From Cryobacterium sp. (GTDB lineage Bacteria; Actinomycetota; Actinomycetes; Actinomycetales; Microbacteriaceae): a stretch of 39,808 nucleotides of DNA. The notes under the pieces were generated by a model, which made no database searches, was not told the origin of the DNA, and saw nothing but the letters and a program-made list of their open reading frames with translations. The stretch covers positions 1 to 39,808 of the forward strand of contig JAODMM010000199.1 of assembly GCA_025465015.1 (NCBI GenBank), given 5' to 3'. The stretch's first letter is position 1. Each line of letters starts with the position of its first letter. Below, one piece after another: positions 9,748 through 19,094 of the stretch. A program made the position numbers and the translations under genes.

Positions 9748-11011
9748 GCAGCACCCGGGCGACACGAAACCGGTGCCGCCCGGGCAGTCCCAAGCTCCGA
9801 GGCGGTCCGCCGCATCGGGTACGACCGCTCCGGGTTCTCCGGCGGTGTCGGCAGCGGCATCCGTACGTATTCATCTCGGCCGGCTGTTCCGGGCAGAGAC
9901 CGGCAACTACTTCCTGCTCCTTGGAACCACACTGTTCCTTGTGGTCTTCGGCCTAGTCATGGTGCTCTCATCGTCGGCCGTCGATTCTTATTTGGAGAAC
10001 GCCGGGTTTTTCGGCGGCATCCTCCGGCAGGGCGTATTCGCCCTCGTCGGCATCCCGCTCATGCTCGTCGTCAGCCGCTTACCGTTGGCATTCTGGAGAC
10101 GCGTCGCGTGGCCTGCGCTCATCACCTCCTGCCTCCTGCAATGCCTGGTCGTCTTCACGCCGCTCGGCGTCGAGGTCGCCGGCAACAGGAACTGGCTCTC
10201 GCTCGGTGGTTTCCAGTTGCAACCGTCGGAACTGATCAAAGTCGCCTTGGTGATTTGGTTGGGCATGATCCTCTCGCTCAAGCAGGACCGTCTCGATGAC
10301 TGGCGGCACATGCTGATCCCCGTCTTCGGGGTCGGCGGGGGAGCGGTCTTTCTGGTCCTGATCGGCGGTGACCTCGGAACGGTCATGATCATGGCCGGCA
10401 TCCTCTTCGGCGCCTTGTTCTTCGTCGGGGTCAGGTTGCGCATGCTCGGTATCCCCCTGCTCGCAGGCGCGGCAGTTGCCGCAGTTGTGGCGCTATCAAG
10501 CCCCAACCGGATGACCCGGATCCTGAGCTTCCTCGGAACCGGCTGCGACGAGCAAACCGGAGCGATCTCCGCTGCCTGCTGGCAGCCCCTCCACGGCACC
10601 TGGGCGCTGGCCAACGGCGGTGTCTTCGGCGTCGGGCTCGGCAACTCGACCGCGAAATGGTCCTGGCTTCCCGCAGCCGATAACGACTACATCTTCGCCA
10701 TCATCGGCGAAGAGCTGGGACTCGTCGGTGCAATCGTCGTGCTCGGCATGTTCATCCTGCTGGCGTTCGCGTTCATCCGCATCATGCGCTCAGCCCTCAA
10801 CGTTCACGCGAGGGTTACGACCGCTGCGGTCATGGTGTGGATCATCGGGCAGGCCCTGGTGAACATCGGTGTCGTTCTCGGTGTCTTCCCGGTGCTCGGT
10901 GTGCCGCTCCCGCTCATCTCGGCGGGGGGAACAGCGCTCATGACAACGCTCATCGCCATCGGGGTCGTGCTTTCGTTCACCCGCAACGTTCACGAGGTGG
11001 AGAAGAAGTGA
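9713..11011 (+). CDS. ftsW: septal peptidoglycan glycosyltransferase FtsW
   Basis: FtsW is a SEDS-family polymerase that links lipid II into glycan strands at the septum and works with FtsI. The 432-aa protein has a 50-60 residue proline-rich cytoplasmic N-terminus followed by about ten membrane segments. Family motifs are NRNWLSLGGFQLQPSELIK, GDLGTVMI, GLGNSTAKWSWLPAADNDY-(IFAIIGEELG), and PLPLISAGG near the end. ATG 9713 is chosen because GGGAGGTGAG lies just upstream at about 9700-9709; the frame itself stays open further back within murD. The FtsW call rather than RodA rests on the dcw position. Confidence 0.94.
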   Translation: MTTTPPRIRAPKQHPGDTKPVPPGQSQAPRRSAASGTTAPGSPAVSAAASVRIHLGRLFRAETGNYFLLLGTTLFLVVFGLVMVLSSSAVDSYLENAGFFGGILRQGVFALVGIPLMLVVSRLPLAFWRRVAWPALITSCLLQCLVVFTPLGVEVAGNRNWLSLGGFQLQPSELIKVALVIWLGMILSLKQDRLDDWRHMLIPVFGVGGGAVFLVLIGGDLGTVMIMAGILFGALFFVGVRLRMLGIPLLAGAAVAAVVALSSPNRMTRILSFLGTGCDEQTGAISAACWQPLHGTWALANGGVFGVGLGNSTAKWSWLPAADNDYIFAIIGEELGLVGAIVVLGMFILLAFAFIRIMRSALNVHARVTTAAVMVWIIGQALVNIGVVLGVFPVLGVPLPLISAGGTALMTTLIAIGVVLSFTRNVHEVEKK

Positions 11012-12075
11012 CGACTTATCTGCTGGCCGGCGGGGGTACTGCAGGCCATGTCAATCCGCTGCTCGCTGTGGCTGACCACCTTCGCCGAGAGGACCCCGAA
11101 GCATCGGTGCTCGTGCTCGGAACCAGTGAAGGCCTGGAATCCCGGCTCGTTCCCGCCCGCGGTTACGAGCTCGTTGTCATCCCGAGGATCCCGTTTCCTC
11201 GTCGACTAAACCGGAACGCTGTCACCTTCCTGCCGCAGTTGCGCGCCGCAATCGCCGCAGTGGCCGCACTGATCAGGTTGCGGCAGGTGGACGTCGTGGT
11301 CGGTTTCGGCGGATACGTCTCCACCCCCGCCTACCTGGCAGCCCGTCGCGCCGGCGTCCCGATCGTGATCCACGAGGCGAACGCGAAGCCGGGCCTCGCG
11401 AACAAGCTCGGCGCCCGGTACACCCGGCACGTGGGCGTAGCCTTCCACGGCACCCCTATCCCGCACGGGCAATACGTCGGGATGCCGTTGCGGTCCGAGA
11501 TCGAACTCCTCGATCGGGCGGTTGCGCGGCCCGAGGCGCTCGAATTCTTCGGACTTGCCTCCGACCGGCCGGTCCTCCTGGTCACCGGAGGCTCCCTCGG
11601 GGCGCGGCGCCTCAACAGCACGATCGTCGCCTCCGCGCCTGTGCTCCTGGCAGCGGGCTGGCAGGTGCTCCACATCACCGGCGAGAAGTCAGAGGTGATC
11701 GACCCGGGTCTTGAGCACTACCGGATGATCGCATACTGCGACCGGATGGACCTTGCCCTCGCCGCTGCCGATTTCGCCGTCGCCCGGGCGGGAGCGGCAA
11801 CGGTGAGCGAGTTCAGCGCGCTCGGCCTTCCCGCCGTCTACGTGCCGTACCCGGTGGGCAACGGTGAGCAACGTTTCAATGCGGCCGAGGTGGTGACCGC
11901 AGGCGGGGGAATGCTCGTCGACGACGCCGCGTTCCTGCCGGAATGGGTCTCCCATGAACTTGTTCCCGTGCTCGGCGACGACGCTCGCCTGGTTTCGATG
12001 GCGCAGGCCGCGGCATCCGTCGGAGTCGCCGACGGCGCTGCGCGGATGGTACGGCTGATCCAGCGCGCGCTGTAG
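11008..12075 (+). CDS. murG: UDP-GlcNAc:lipid I N-acetylglucosaminyltransferase MurG
   Basis: MurG is a peripheral membrane GT-B glycosyltransferase that adds GlcNAc to lipid I, making lipid II. The product is 355 aa. It starts [16 protein letters not shown], the glycine-rich acceptor-binding loop, and later shows [40 protein letters not shown] and the donor-site [20 protein letters not shown] 11008 overlaps the ftsW stop (GTGA), and GAGGTGGAG just upstream is a plausible ribosome binding site. The frame extends upstream inside ftsW without a stop, but that part is shadow. Confidence 0.95.
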   Translation: MTTYLLAGGGTAGHVNPLLAVADHLRREDPEASVLVLGTSEGLESRLVPARGYELVVIPRIPFPRRLNRNAVTFLPQLRAAIAAVAALIRLRQVDVVVGFGGYVSTPAYLAARRAGVPIVIHEANAKPGLANKLGARYTRHVGVAFHGTPIPHGQYVGMPLRSEIELLDRAVARPEALEFFGLASDRPVLLVTGGSLGARRLNSTIVASAPVLLAAGWQVLHITGEKSEVIDPGLEHYRMIAYCDRMDLALAAADFAVARAGAATVSEFSALGLPAVYVPYPVGNGEQRFNAAEVVTAGGGMLVDDAAFLPEWVSHELVPVLGDDARLVSMAQAAASVGVADGAARMVRLIQRAL

Positions 12076-12154
12076 CCAATCACTGCAAACGCCGCTGTCG
12101 CCGCGTAACGTTGTCTCCGCACCGCATCAGAACCACACGAAGGAAGAACCAGCT

Positions 12155-13552
12155 GTGATCAAACCCGACCTCACCCTCACCGTTCCGGACGAGCTGGGCG
12201 CCGTGCACTTCGTGGGCATCGGTGGCTCCGGAATGAGCGGGATCGCACGCCTGTTCATGGATGCGGGGCACGCGGTCACCGGTTCCGACGTTCGCGAGTC
12301 GTCGAACGTTCTCGCCCTTCGCGAGCGGGGTGCCACGATCGCGATCGGTCACGACGCGGCGAACCTGGGCGAGCCGGACGCCGTCGTGGTAACCGGTGCA
12401 TTGTGGCAGGACAACCCGGAATACGTGCTGGCCCGTGAGCGCGGCATCCCGGTGCTCCACAGGGCGCAGGCACTCGCCTGGCTCGTCCGCGACCAGAGGC
12501 TGGTCTCGGTCGCCGGTGCTCACGGCAAGACGACGTCCACCGGCATGATCATCACGGGGCTGCTCGGGCTCGGACGGGATCCGAGCTTCGTGAACGGCGG
12601 CGTGATCGAGTCGCTCGGTGTCAGCTCCGCCAGCGGGACCGAGAATCTCTTCGTGGTCGAAGCGGACGAATCAGACGGTTCGTTCCTGCTGTACAAGACT
12701 TCCGTCGCGCTGATCACGAATGTCGACCCCGATCACCTCGACCACTACGGTTCACTCGACGCTTTCCAGGACGCATTCGTCGAGTTCGCGCAGAACGCGA
12801 GCGAATTCGTCGTCATCTCCAGCGACGACCCAGGGGCCGTCGCAGTCACGCGCAGGCTCACGGACAAGCGTGTGATCACCTTCGGCGAGGATGCGACCGC
12901 CGACGTCCGCGTGCACGGTGTCATCACCGACGGCCCGGTGAGCTTCTCGGTGAGCTTCGAGGGGGTCGACTACTCGGCCACTCTCAAAATCCCGGGTCGG
13001 CACAACGCGATCAATGCTGCAGGTGCGTTCGCCGTCCTGGCCGGCCTCGGAATGCCTCCAGCGGACTCTCTGGAGGCGATTTCGACATTCGGCGGAACGG
13101 AGCGCCGCTTCGAACTTCACGGCACCGTGGGCGGCGTCAGCGTGTACGACGACTACGCGCACCACCCCACCGAGGTTGCGGCGGCACTGTCGGCGGCTCG
13201 CACGGTGGTGGGGGAGGGGCGCATCATCGCTGTTCACCAGCCGCATCTGTACAGTCGCACCAAACTTTTCGCTCGCGAATTCGCGGAGACCCTTGAGAAG
13301 TACGCCGACCAGACGATCGTGCTCGGGGTCTATGGCGCGAGGGAAGACCCGGAACCCGGCGTCACAGGCGCTCTGGTCTCCGATCGGTTTGTTGATCCCT
13401 CACACGTGGCCTATGTTCCGGACTGGCAGGAAGCGGCCGATTACCTGGGATCCATCGCGCGTGATGGCGATTTCGTGGTCACTCTCGGCTGCGGGGACGT
13501 GTACCGCATCGTTCCTCAGCTGCTGGAGTCACTCGCCAAGGCGCGCGGATGA
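12155..13552 (+). CDS. murC: UDP-N-acetylmuramate--L-alanine ligase MurC
   Basis: MurC attaches L-alanine to UDP-MurNAc, the first step of stem peptide synthesis. The 465-aa product has the N-terminal [17 protein letters not shown] nucleotide-sugar site, ATP-binding [38 protein letters not shown] and [14 protein letters not shown] 12155 follows AAGGAAG at 12140-12146 with good spacing. The 79-base gap after murG is the largest between murE and murC; it contains TAACGT at about 12106 but no clear promoter. The stop overlaps a small reading frame that leads into ftsQ. Confidence 0.95.
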   Translation: MIKPDLTLTVPDELGAVHFVGIGGSGMSGIARLFMDAGHAVTGSDVRESSNVLALRERGATIAIGHDAANLGEPDAVVVTGALWQDNPEYVLARERGIPVLHRAQALAWLVRDQRLVSVAGAHGKTTSTGMIITGLLGLGRDPSFVNGGVIESLGVSSASGTENLFVVEADESDGSFLLYKTSVALITNVDPDHLDHYGSLDAFQDAFVEFAQNASEFVVISSDDPGAVAVTRRLTDKRVITFGEDATADVRVHGVITDGPVSFSVSFEGVDYSATLKIPGRHNAINAAGAFAVLAGLGMPPADSLEAISTFGGTERRFELHGTVGGVSVYDDYAHHPTEVAAALSAARTVVGEGRIIAVHQPHLYSRTKLFAREFAETLEKYADQTIVLGVYGAREDPEPGVTGALVSDRFVDPSHVAYVPDWQEAADYLGSIARDGDFVVTLGCGDVYRIVPQLLESLAKARG

Positions 13553-13626
13553 CTCCCGGCCTGGTTTCTCCCAAGCCCGGCATGGACAACCCGCGGGGCC
13601 AAGATAAGCCGGACCTTCGGGCATGA
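13549..13626 (+). CDS. 25-aa coupling ORF between murC and ftsQ (tentative)
   Basis: The 26-codon frame starts with ATG 13549, overlapping the murC stop (ATGA), and ends with TGA 13624-13626, overlapping the ftsQ ATG 13623 (ATGA). The product would be a short proline-rich peptide beginning [14 protein letters not shown]. ftsQ has no evident Shine-Dalgarno sequence, so ribosomes ending this frame could re-initiate on ftsQ. Whether the peptide itself does anything is unknown. The frame could also be chance. Confidence 0.35.
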   Translation: MTPGLVSPKPGMDNPRGQDKPDLRA

Positions 13627-14765
13627 AGCGGCCCCAGGGCTTTGACCGGTCGCCTGGCGTACCGCCCGTACCGCCCGTACCGCCGATTGGAGGCGGGACG
13701 AGCGCAACGCCAAGCCGTCGAGGAACGGTCGCACCGCTCGCGGACGCAGCGACCGAGCCCATCACGGTGATCACCGTGACTCCGGACATCGCACCGGTAG
13801 CGTCGTTTCTGCCCGCCGCCGGACAGGGGGAAGGCGACCGAAAGAGCGTGGCGAAGGACGCGGCGAAGACGAATCCGAAGTTCTCTGGGAAGGAGCGCCG
13901 CGATACCTCCGGCGTGACTCCGTCGAAGGCTGCCAGCGACGAGGAAGCGGACGGGACGCTCTCGGCGACTGGTGCGGCCATGGCGAGCAGACCGCTCACC
14001 CCGCGCACGGCACGCAAGCAATTCCGGGCCGCTCGACGTGCCCGCAAGCAGTACGAGCGCGATGAGGTTCGACGCTTCACCTGGCGGGCGCGTCGGCGAC
14101 GGATGGCGTGGCTTACATCGGGTGGCGTGCTTGTCGCCCTCATCCTCTTCGTCGTCATCGGCGCCTACTCACCGCTCATGGCGCTTCGCACCATCGAGGT
14201 CGTTGGTTCCGAGCGGGTCTCTGCGGCTGAGATACAGTCAGCTCTCGCCGACCAGGTTGGAACCCCGTTGCCACTGGTCGATTTCGATGCAGTTAAAGCC
14301 GAACTCGCCACCTTCCCCCTCATCGCCAGCTATGTGACCGAGAGCCGGCCCCCGGGCACCCTTGTCATCCGGGTGGTCGAGCGCGTGCCGGTGGGGCTGG
14401 ACGCGTCCGCAACCGGGTTCGACCTCGACGACGCGGCCGGTGTGGTCATCTCACGAAGTGGCGAGCGGGTACCTGGATACCCGGTCATGGACGCGAAGAG
14501 TGGAACGGACAGTACGGGTTTCCGAGCGGCAGCCGAAGTCATCGACGCGCTGCCGGAGAACATCCGAAGTCAGCTGGACACGGCCACCGCCACGACTCGC
14601 GACGACGTCACGTTGGGCCTGGTGGGCGGGGCCCGCGTTGTCTGGGGCAGCGCCGAGAGGTCAGAGTACAAGGCTGTCGTCCTGGGCGCCCTCCTGGTGG
14701 GGCATCCGGCGGGCACGGTCGGGGAGTATGACGTCTCGTCGCCCGACAGCGCGGTCATCCGCTGA
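13623..14765 (+). CDS. ftsQ: cell division protein FtsQ
   Basis: FtsQ/DivIB is a single-pass membrane protein that bridges early and late divisome parts through FtsL and DivIC. The 380-aa product has an unusually long cytoplasmic N-terminus (about 1-160), proline-rich at first (PPVPPVPPIGGG, from a 9-base repeat at 13660-13682) and basic near the membrane. A membrane segment follows (about 161-183), then a POTRA domain (about 187-255, LRTIEVVGSERVSAAEIQ) and the FtsQ domain (VIRVVERVPVGL). The start is uncertain because no ribosome binding site is seen; ATG 13623 overlaps the stop of the small upstream frame. FtsA is absent, as usual in actinobacteria. Confidence 0.9.
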   Translation: MKRPQGFDRSPGVPPVPPVPPIGGGTSATPSRRGTVAPLADAATEPITVITVTPDIAPVASFLPAAGQGEGDRKSVAKDAAKTNPKFSGKERRDTSGVTPSKAASDEEADGTLSATGAAMASRPLTPRTARKQFRAARRARKQYERDEVRRFTWRARRRRMAWLTSGGVLVALILFVVIGAYSPLMALRTIEVVGSERVSAAEIQSALADQVGTPLPLVDFDAVKAELATFPLIASYVTESRPPGTLVIRVVERVPVGLDASATGFDLDDAAGVVISRSGERVPGYPVMDAKSGTDSTGFRAAAEVIDALPENIRSQLDTATATTRDDVTLGLVGGARVVWGSAERSEYKAVVLGALLVGHPAGTVGEYDVSSPDSAVIR

Positions 14766-14859
14766 TATTCCCGCCCGTTCTTCGCGACACGCGGGTCGGC
14801 GTCCCCGAGACGTGTCGCATCGCCCATACCTTCGGAATCAGGAATTGCATACTCAGCAT

Positions 14860-14890
14860 AACTTTAAGCCTCCAGTTGAGGTTTAGGGTT
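14860..14890 (+). promoter_or_regulatory. inverted repeat upstream of ftsZ
   Basis: AACTTTAAGCCTC (14860-14872) and GAGGTTTAGGGTT (14878-14890) form 13-base arms around the loop CAGTT. Ten of 13 positions pair as perfect complements and the other three differ by transitions. It lies 17 bases before the ftsZ start and 7 bases before the GGAG at 14897-14900. TAGGGT at 14884-14889 within the right arm fits TANNNT. It may be an operator, an RNA hairpin, or both. Confidence 0.55.
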
Positions 14891-14907
14891 CCACCCGGAG
14901 GCCGGAC

Positions 14908-16095
14908 GTGTCAACAAATCAGAACTACCTAGCCGTCATCAAGGTTGTCGGAATCGGCGGGGGCGGCGTCAACGCCGTGAACCGCATGATCGAGCTCGGT
15001 CTGCGTGGAGTCGAGTTCATTGCAATCAACACGGATGCTCAGGCACTGTTGATGAGCGACGCTGACGTCAAGCTCGACGTCGGCCGCGATCTCACCCGCG
15101 GCCTTGGCGCTGGCGCCGATCCCGAAGTGGGCCGTCGTGCCGCTGAGGATCACGCCGAGGAGATCGAAGAAGCCCTGGCTGGGGCCGACATGGTCTTCGT
15201 CACCGCCGGCGAAGGCGGCGGCACGGGTACCGGCGGTGCTCCCGTCGTGGCTCGCATCGCGAAATCGATCGGTGCCCTCACCATCGGTGTCGTCACGAAA
15301 CCGTTCGGCTTCGAGGGCAAGCGCCGACAGGCGCAGGCCGAGACCGGCGTCGCCACCTTGAAGAACGAGGTCGACACCCTCATCGTCGTCCCGAACGACC
15401 GTCTGCTGGAGATCAGCGACCGCGGCATCAGCATGCTGGAGGCATTCTCCACCGCCGACCAGGTCCTCCTCGCTGGTGTGCAGGGCATCACCGACCTCAT
15501 CACAACGCCCGGGCTGATCAACCTCGACTTCGCCGACGTCAAGTCCGTCATGCAGGGGGCCGGATCGGCGCTCATGGGTATCGGTTCCTCTCGCGGCGCC
15601 GACCGAGCCATCAAGGCCGCTGAACTTGCCGTCGCCTCCCCGCTTCTCGAGGCGTCGATCGACGGCGCTCATGGCGTGCTGCTGTCGATCCAGGGTGGCT
15701 CCAACCTCGGTATCTTCGAGATCAACGACGCAGCCCGCCTGGTGCAGGAAGCCGTGCACCCCGAAGCGAACATCATTTTCGGTGCCGTCATCGACGACAC
15801 CCTCGGCGACGAGGTTCGGGTCACTGTCATCGCCGCCGGATTCGATGGGGGAGAACCGGGCGCCAAGCCTGCCGAGGTGCGCCGCTCCGACCTGGTGGCG
15901 GCCGGGATCGCGGCCGGTGCCAGCTCTGCCGCCGTCGGTTTCGGGGCGGAAGCCTCCGAACCGCGGTCGTATGCTGCGGCTGAAGCCACGGACACCTCGG
16001 TCTGGCAGCACGCCGACGCGGGCGCCGCGATCGTCGCCGACCCTGCGTTCGAGGATGAGTCTGACGACCTCGACATTCCCGATTTCCTGAAGTAA
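14908..16095 (+). CDS. ftsZ: cell division GTPase FtsZ
   Basis: FtsZ is the tubulin-like GTPase that forms the Z ring. The 395-aa product has the N-terminal [18 protein letters not shown], the tubulin signature [13 protein letters not shown] (residues 101-113), and the synergy-loop region [11 protein letters not shown]. After about residue 315 comes a variable Ala/Glu-rich linker, and the protein ends in [10 protein letters not shown], the conserved C-terminal peptide that binds partners such as SepF. GTG 14908 lies 7 bases after GGAG. The preceding 142 bases carry a large inverted repeat, so ftsZ probably has its own promoter besides read-through from the dcw operon. Confidence 0.98.
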   Translation: MSTNQNYLAVIKVVGIGGGGVNAVNRMIELGLRGVEFIAINTDAQALLMSDADVKLDVGRDLTRGLGAGADPEVGRRAAEDHAEEIEEALAGADMVFVTAGEGGGTGTGGAPVVARIAKSIGALTIGVVTKPFGFEGKRRQAQAETGVATLKNEVDTLIVVPNDRLLEISDRGISMLEAFSTADQVLLAGVQGITDLITTPGLINLDFADVKSVMQGAGSALMGIGSSRGADRAIKAAELAVASPLLEASIDGAHGVLLSIQGGSNLGIFEINDAARLVQEAVHPEANIIFGAVIDDTLGDEVRVTVIAAGFDGGEPGAKPAEVRRSDLVAAGIAAGASSAAVGFGAEASEPRSYAAAEATDTSVWQHADAGAAIVADPAFEDESDDLDIPDFLK

Positions 16096-16148
16096 CCCGT
16101 AACTTCGCGCACCGCTTTGCCACACATCTCGGCCGAGGGAATATCGTC

Positions 16149-16841
16149 ATGAGTCTGCCGACTCCCGGTTCGCCGTCCCTCTCCGAGAGGCTCGACGCTG
16201 TGCGTGAGCGGGTGGCGGAGGCGGCGACGACAGCAGGGCGAGTGGGCGACGACATCACGATCATTGTGGTGACGAAGTTCCACCCGGCCTCGCTGATTCG
16301 GGAACTCGCTGCCCTTGGCGTGCACGACATCGGCGAGAACCGTCACCAGGAGGCCCAGGCGAAGGCTGCAGAACTGGCGGACGTCGAGCTGAATTGGCAT
16401 TTTGTCGGGCAGGTGCAAGGTAAGAAGGCCCGGCAGGTGCGCTCGTATGCGAACGTCATTCATTCGGTCGACCGTCCCGCTCTGGTGGATGCGCTCGTGT
16501 CCACCGAACATGAGGTCGCTTGTTTCCTGCAGGTCAACCTGACCGACGACACGGGCCGGGGAGGCGTGGATCCCGCCGGCGTCGAGCCTCTCGCCGAGCG
16601 GGTCCTCGCTGCCCCCGGTCTTCGGCTCCTCGGTTTGATGGCCGTGGCGCCCCTCGGAGCGGAGGCAAGGCGGTCCTTCGCCCAGGTTCGCGAGCTCGGC
16701 GAGCGAGTGAGGATGCTCGCCCCGGAAGCGACCTCACTCTCGATGGGGATGTCGCAAGACTTCCCCGACGCGATCGCCGAAGGGGCGACACACCTAAGAA
16801 TTGGCACCGCAATCACCGGGAATCGCCCGGCTGAGCGTTAA
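16149..16841 (+). CDS. YggS-family pyridoxal phosphate homeostasis protein
   Basis: YggS/PROSC proteins bind pyridoxal 5'-phosphate on a TIM-barrel fold like alanine racemase's and buffer PLP and amino acid pools; no catalysis is established. The 230-aa product shows IIVVTKFHP with the likely PLP lysine K43, [35 protein letters not shown], and the C-terminal [26 protein letters not shown]. The end reads GTAITGNRP where many homologues have GTAIFG.R. A purine run GAGGGA lies before ATG 16149. The position between ftsZ and sepF is typical; the pgeF (yfiH) gene often found here is missing. Confidence 0.93.
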   Translation: MSLPTPGSPSLSERLDAVRERVAEAATTAGRVGDDITIIVVTKFHPASLIRELAALGVHDIGENRHQEAQAKAAELADVELNWHFVGQVQGKKARQVRSYANVIHSVDRPALVDALVSTEHEVACFLQVNLTDDTGRGGVDPAGVEPLAERVLAAPGLRLLGLMAVAPLGAEARRSFAQVRELGERVRMLAPEATSLSMGMSQDFPDAIAEGATHLRIGTAITGNRPAER

Positions 16842-16878
16842 TCTCGTCAAGAGAAGTATCACCGACACGGAGGTGGAG

Positions 16879-17385
16879 ATGTCCAACCCGCTCAAGAAAA
16901 CCATGGTCTACCTGGGTCTGGCAGACGAAGAGCTGGAATATGAGTCGCCTGCTGCCCAGCTCGCGCCCGTTTCCGCGGTTCCCAGTGCTGTCGGCCAGGG
17001 TTCCGGCTCGCAGGGAGGGTCAACCCACAGCGCGGCCGGTCGCGCGCCTGTGACCCCGCTGCACAAGACCTCCACCCCCAAGAATGCGGCGGCTTCGGAC
17101 ATGAATGAGATCCTCACGGTTCACCCGCGGCACTACCGCGACGCACAGGTCATTGCTGAATCCTTCCGGGATGGTGTTCCGGTCATCATCAATCTGTCTC
17201 AAATGAGCGACGGGGATGCTCGTCGCCTGATCGACTTCGCTAGCGGCCTCTCGCAGGGACTGTACGGCAAGATCGAGCGGGTGACGGCCAAGGTGTTCCT
17301 GCTCTCGCCGTCGCACGTGGTCGTGTCGGGCGAGAACTCCTCGGAGGACTCCGACGTCGAGACGTCGTTCTTCGCGCAGTCCTGA
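16879..17385 (+). CDS. sepF: cell division protein SepF
   Basis: SepF binds the FtsZ C-terminal tail and tethers the Z ring to the membrane, taking the role of FtsA in actinobacteria. The 168-aa product starts [18 protein letters not shown], the amphipathic membrane-targeting helix typical of the family. A variable Ser/Gly/Ala-rich linker (about 30-75) precedes the DUF552 core (about 78-160, [19 protein letters not shown] and later [13 protein letters not shown]). ATG 16879 is favoured by GGAGGTGGAG directly upstream. An in-frame extension back to 16801 overlaps the yggS-like gene and lacks family similarity. Confidence 0.95.
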   Translation: MSNPLKKTMVYLGLADEELEYESPAAQLAPVSAVPSAVGQGSGSQGGSTHSAAGRAPVTPLHKTSTPKNAAASDMNEILTVHPRHYRDAQVIAESFRDGVPVIINLSQMSDGDARRLIDFASGLSQGLYGKIERVTAKVFLLSPSHVVVSGENSSEDSDVETSFFAQS

Positions 17386-17393
17386 CAGCCTTC

Positions 17394-17699
17394 GTGTTCC
17401 TCATCGCGCTCCTTTTCAACCTCGTGTACTTCGCGCTACTGCTGTACTTCTTCGCACTGTGGGCACGGTTCATCCTCGACCTGGTGCGCACCGTGAATCG
17501 CAGTTGGCGGCCTCGCGGGGTCGGACTCGTGCTCAGCGAGGTCGTCTACGTCGCAACGGATCCGCCGATCCGGTTCTTCCGTCGACTGCTGCCGCCGTTA
17601 CGGATCGGACCGATCGCCTTCGATTTCGGGTGGAGCCTGACAATGTTGTGCTGCATCATCGGCATGTGGATCGCCTCCGCCCTGGCGCGTCTGGCCTGA
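17394..17699 (+). CDS. YggT family membrane protein
   Basis: This 101-aa protein has two hydrophobic membrane stretches (about 2-28 and 75-100) around a basic loop with VNRSWRPRGVG and DPPIRFFRRLLPPLRIGPI, the pattern of the YggT family (PF02325). Its function is not settled; the gene is regularly found between sepF and divIVA, suggesting a role in division or wall growth. GTG 17394 has no ribosome binding site and lies 8 bases after the sepF stop, so coupling to sepF is likely. Confidence 0.9.
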   Translation: MFLIALLFNLVYFALLLYFFALWARFILDLVRTVNRSWRPRGVGLVLSEVVYVATDPPIRFFRRLLPPLRIGPIAFDFGWSLTMLCCIIGMWIASALARLA

Positions 17700-17765
17700 G
17701 CACCGGGCGATGTATTCTGAAGGCGTGACGCGGTGGGTGGAGCGTGCCGGCCGTTCGCCGGACTT

Positions 17766-17774
17766 TGCTAGCGT
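17766..17774 (+). promoter_or_regulatory. candidate extended -10 promoter of divIVA
   Basis: TGCTAGCGT matches TGN-TANNNT and would start transcription near 17781, leaving about 52 untranslated bases with the purine-rich AAAAAGGGTGGAAAG before the divIVA ATG. TTGAAC (17778-17783) and CACAAT (17800-17805), 16 bp apart, are a weaker alternative. The 133-base gap after yggT, AT-rich for this genome, supports a promoter here. Confidence 0.45.
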
Positions 17775-17832
17775 TAGTTGAACGTAAAAGAACTGTTCGC
17801 ACAATTCTCAAGCTTAAAAAGGGTGGAAAGCC

Positions 17833-18501
17833 ATGGCGCTAACTCCGGAAGATGTAGTCAACAAGCGGTTCCAGTCGACCAAGTTCCGCGAGGGATACGA
17901 CCAGGATGAGGTCGATGACTTCCTCGACGAGGTCGTCGTTGAACTGCGCCGCCTCAACCAGGAGAACGAGGAACTGCGTGCGCGCCTGACCGAGGGCGGC
18001 AACGCCGAGCCCGCCCGTGCCAAGGAGACCGCTTCCGAGACGGTCGCCACACCCAAGGTCGCAGCTGCCCCCACCCCAGCACCTGCCCCGGTCCCGGTGC
18101 CCGTGCCGGCTGCTGCCGCTCCCGCCGCCTCCGCGGTGGATGAGACCGAAGGCACCACCAACCTGCTGCAGCTTGCTCGACGCCTGCACGAAGAGCACGT
18201 CAAGGAAGGCGCTGAGAAGCGCGACGCCCTCATCGCGGAGGGACACGCCACGGCAGCGCGAGTCGTCGCCGAGGCGGAAGCCAAGCAGCGTGCCCAGATC
18301 AAGGTGCTCGACCAGGAGCGTTCCGTGCTCGAGAAGAAGATCGACGAGCTGCGGGTGTTCGAACGGGAGTACCGCCAGAAGCTGAAGAGCTACATCGAGG
18401 GGCAGCTGCGGGACCTCGATGCCGGTTCACCGGTTGGTGCGGGTGTCGGGTCAGACTCCGGCAATGCCCCGAAGTCCAGCTTCCAGGGCTTTGGCGCGTA
18501 G
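17833..18501 (+). CDS. divIVA: polar growth protein DivIVA/Wag31
   Basis: DivIVA is a coiled-coil protein that senses curved membrane at cell poles and directs apical wall synthesis in actinobacteria. The 222-aa product starts MALTPEDVVNKRFQSTKFREG, the conserved lipid-binding domain, followed by YDQDEVDDFLDEVV and a short coiled coil. A Pro/Ala/Val-rich linker (about 74-100) precedes a longer coiled coil (about 110-197). The ATG at 17833 follows GGGTGGAAAG at 17820-17829. The last 38 bases overlap lspA if the start chosen for lspA is right. Confidence 0.96.
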   Translation: MALTPEDVVNKRFQSTKFREGYDQDEVDDFLDEVVVELRRLNQENEELRARLTEGGNAEPARAKETASETVATPKVAAAPTPAPAPVPVPVPAAAAPAASAVDETEGTTNLLQLARRLHEEHVKEGAEKRDALIAEGHATAARVVAEAEAKQRAQIKVLDQERSVLEKKIDELRVFEREYRQKLKSYIEGQLRDLDAGSPVGAGVGSDSGNAPKSSFQGFGA

Positions 18502-19087
18502 CGCCGGAGCGAAGGTCAGTCCCGGCGCACTCCTCGTCCTGGCCGTCGTTGCCCTGGGCGCTTATGCGCTGGACCAATTCAGCAAGTTCCTCGTCGTCAC
18601 CAACCTGACGGAGGGTGACGTGGTCCGGGTTCTGGACGATGTGCTGCAACTGCACTTCGTCCGGAACCCGGGCGCCGCGTTCTCCCTGGCCAGTGGGATG
18701 ACGTGGATTTTCTCCATCATCGCCACGGGCGTGGTCGCCTTCATCGTCTGGTTCGCCGGCCGCATCCGCTCCATCGCCTGGTCGCTGGTATTCGGGCTCC
18801 TGCTCGGCGGCGTCCTCGGCAACCTGACCGACCGGTTGCTCCGGGAGCCCGGATTCGGTCTCGGTCATGTCGTCGACTTCATTTCCACGCCGTGGATGAT
18901 CCCCGCGATCTACAACATCGCTGACATCTGCATCGTGTCGAGCATGATCCTGTTCATGATCCTGACGATCCGGGGCATCGGCCTGGACGGAAAGCGAACG
19001 GAGTCGCCGCGGGGGAAGAGCGCGGAGGATTCCGCTCCCGACGAGACGTCGGCAGGGGCACGGCCGGCGCGGTCAGAGTCTGCCTGA
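18464..19087 (+). CDS. lspA: lipoprotein signal peptidase LspA
   Basis: LspA is the aspartic protease in the membrane that removes signal peptides from diacylglyceryl-modified prolipoproteins. The 207-aa form has four membrane segments and the family motifs [31 protein letters not shown] (first catalytic Asp), GHVVDFI and YNIADICIV (second catalytic Asp). The C-terminus is an extra hydrophilic, acidic and basic tail of about 40 residues. ATG 18464 lies inside divIVA; ATG 18419, 15 codons upstream, is also in frame. Neither has a clear ribosome binding site, so coupling to divIVA is probable. Confidence 0.93.
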   Translation: MPRSPASRALARSAGAKVSPGALLVLAVVALGAYALDQFSKFLVVTNLTEGDVVRVLDDVLQLHFVRNPGAAFSLASGMTWIFSIIATGVVAFIVWFAGRIRSIAWSLVFGLLLGGVLGNLTDRLLREPGFGLGHVVDFISTPWMIPAIYNIADICIVSSMILFMILTIRGIGLDGKRTESPRGKSAEDSAPDETSAGARPARSESA

Positions 19088-19094
19088 GGTTGCA

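Noticed and set aside
8458-9765. 435-aa open frame on the minus strand opposite murD
   Set aside because: It is the mirror of murD in a GC-rich codon pattern, with no domain or start signal of its own.
17790-17798. GAACTGTTC resembling a LexA (SOS) box before divIVA
   Set aside because: Actinobacterial and Bacillus-type boxes need GAAC and GTTC separated by four bases; here there is only one base between them.
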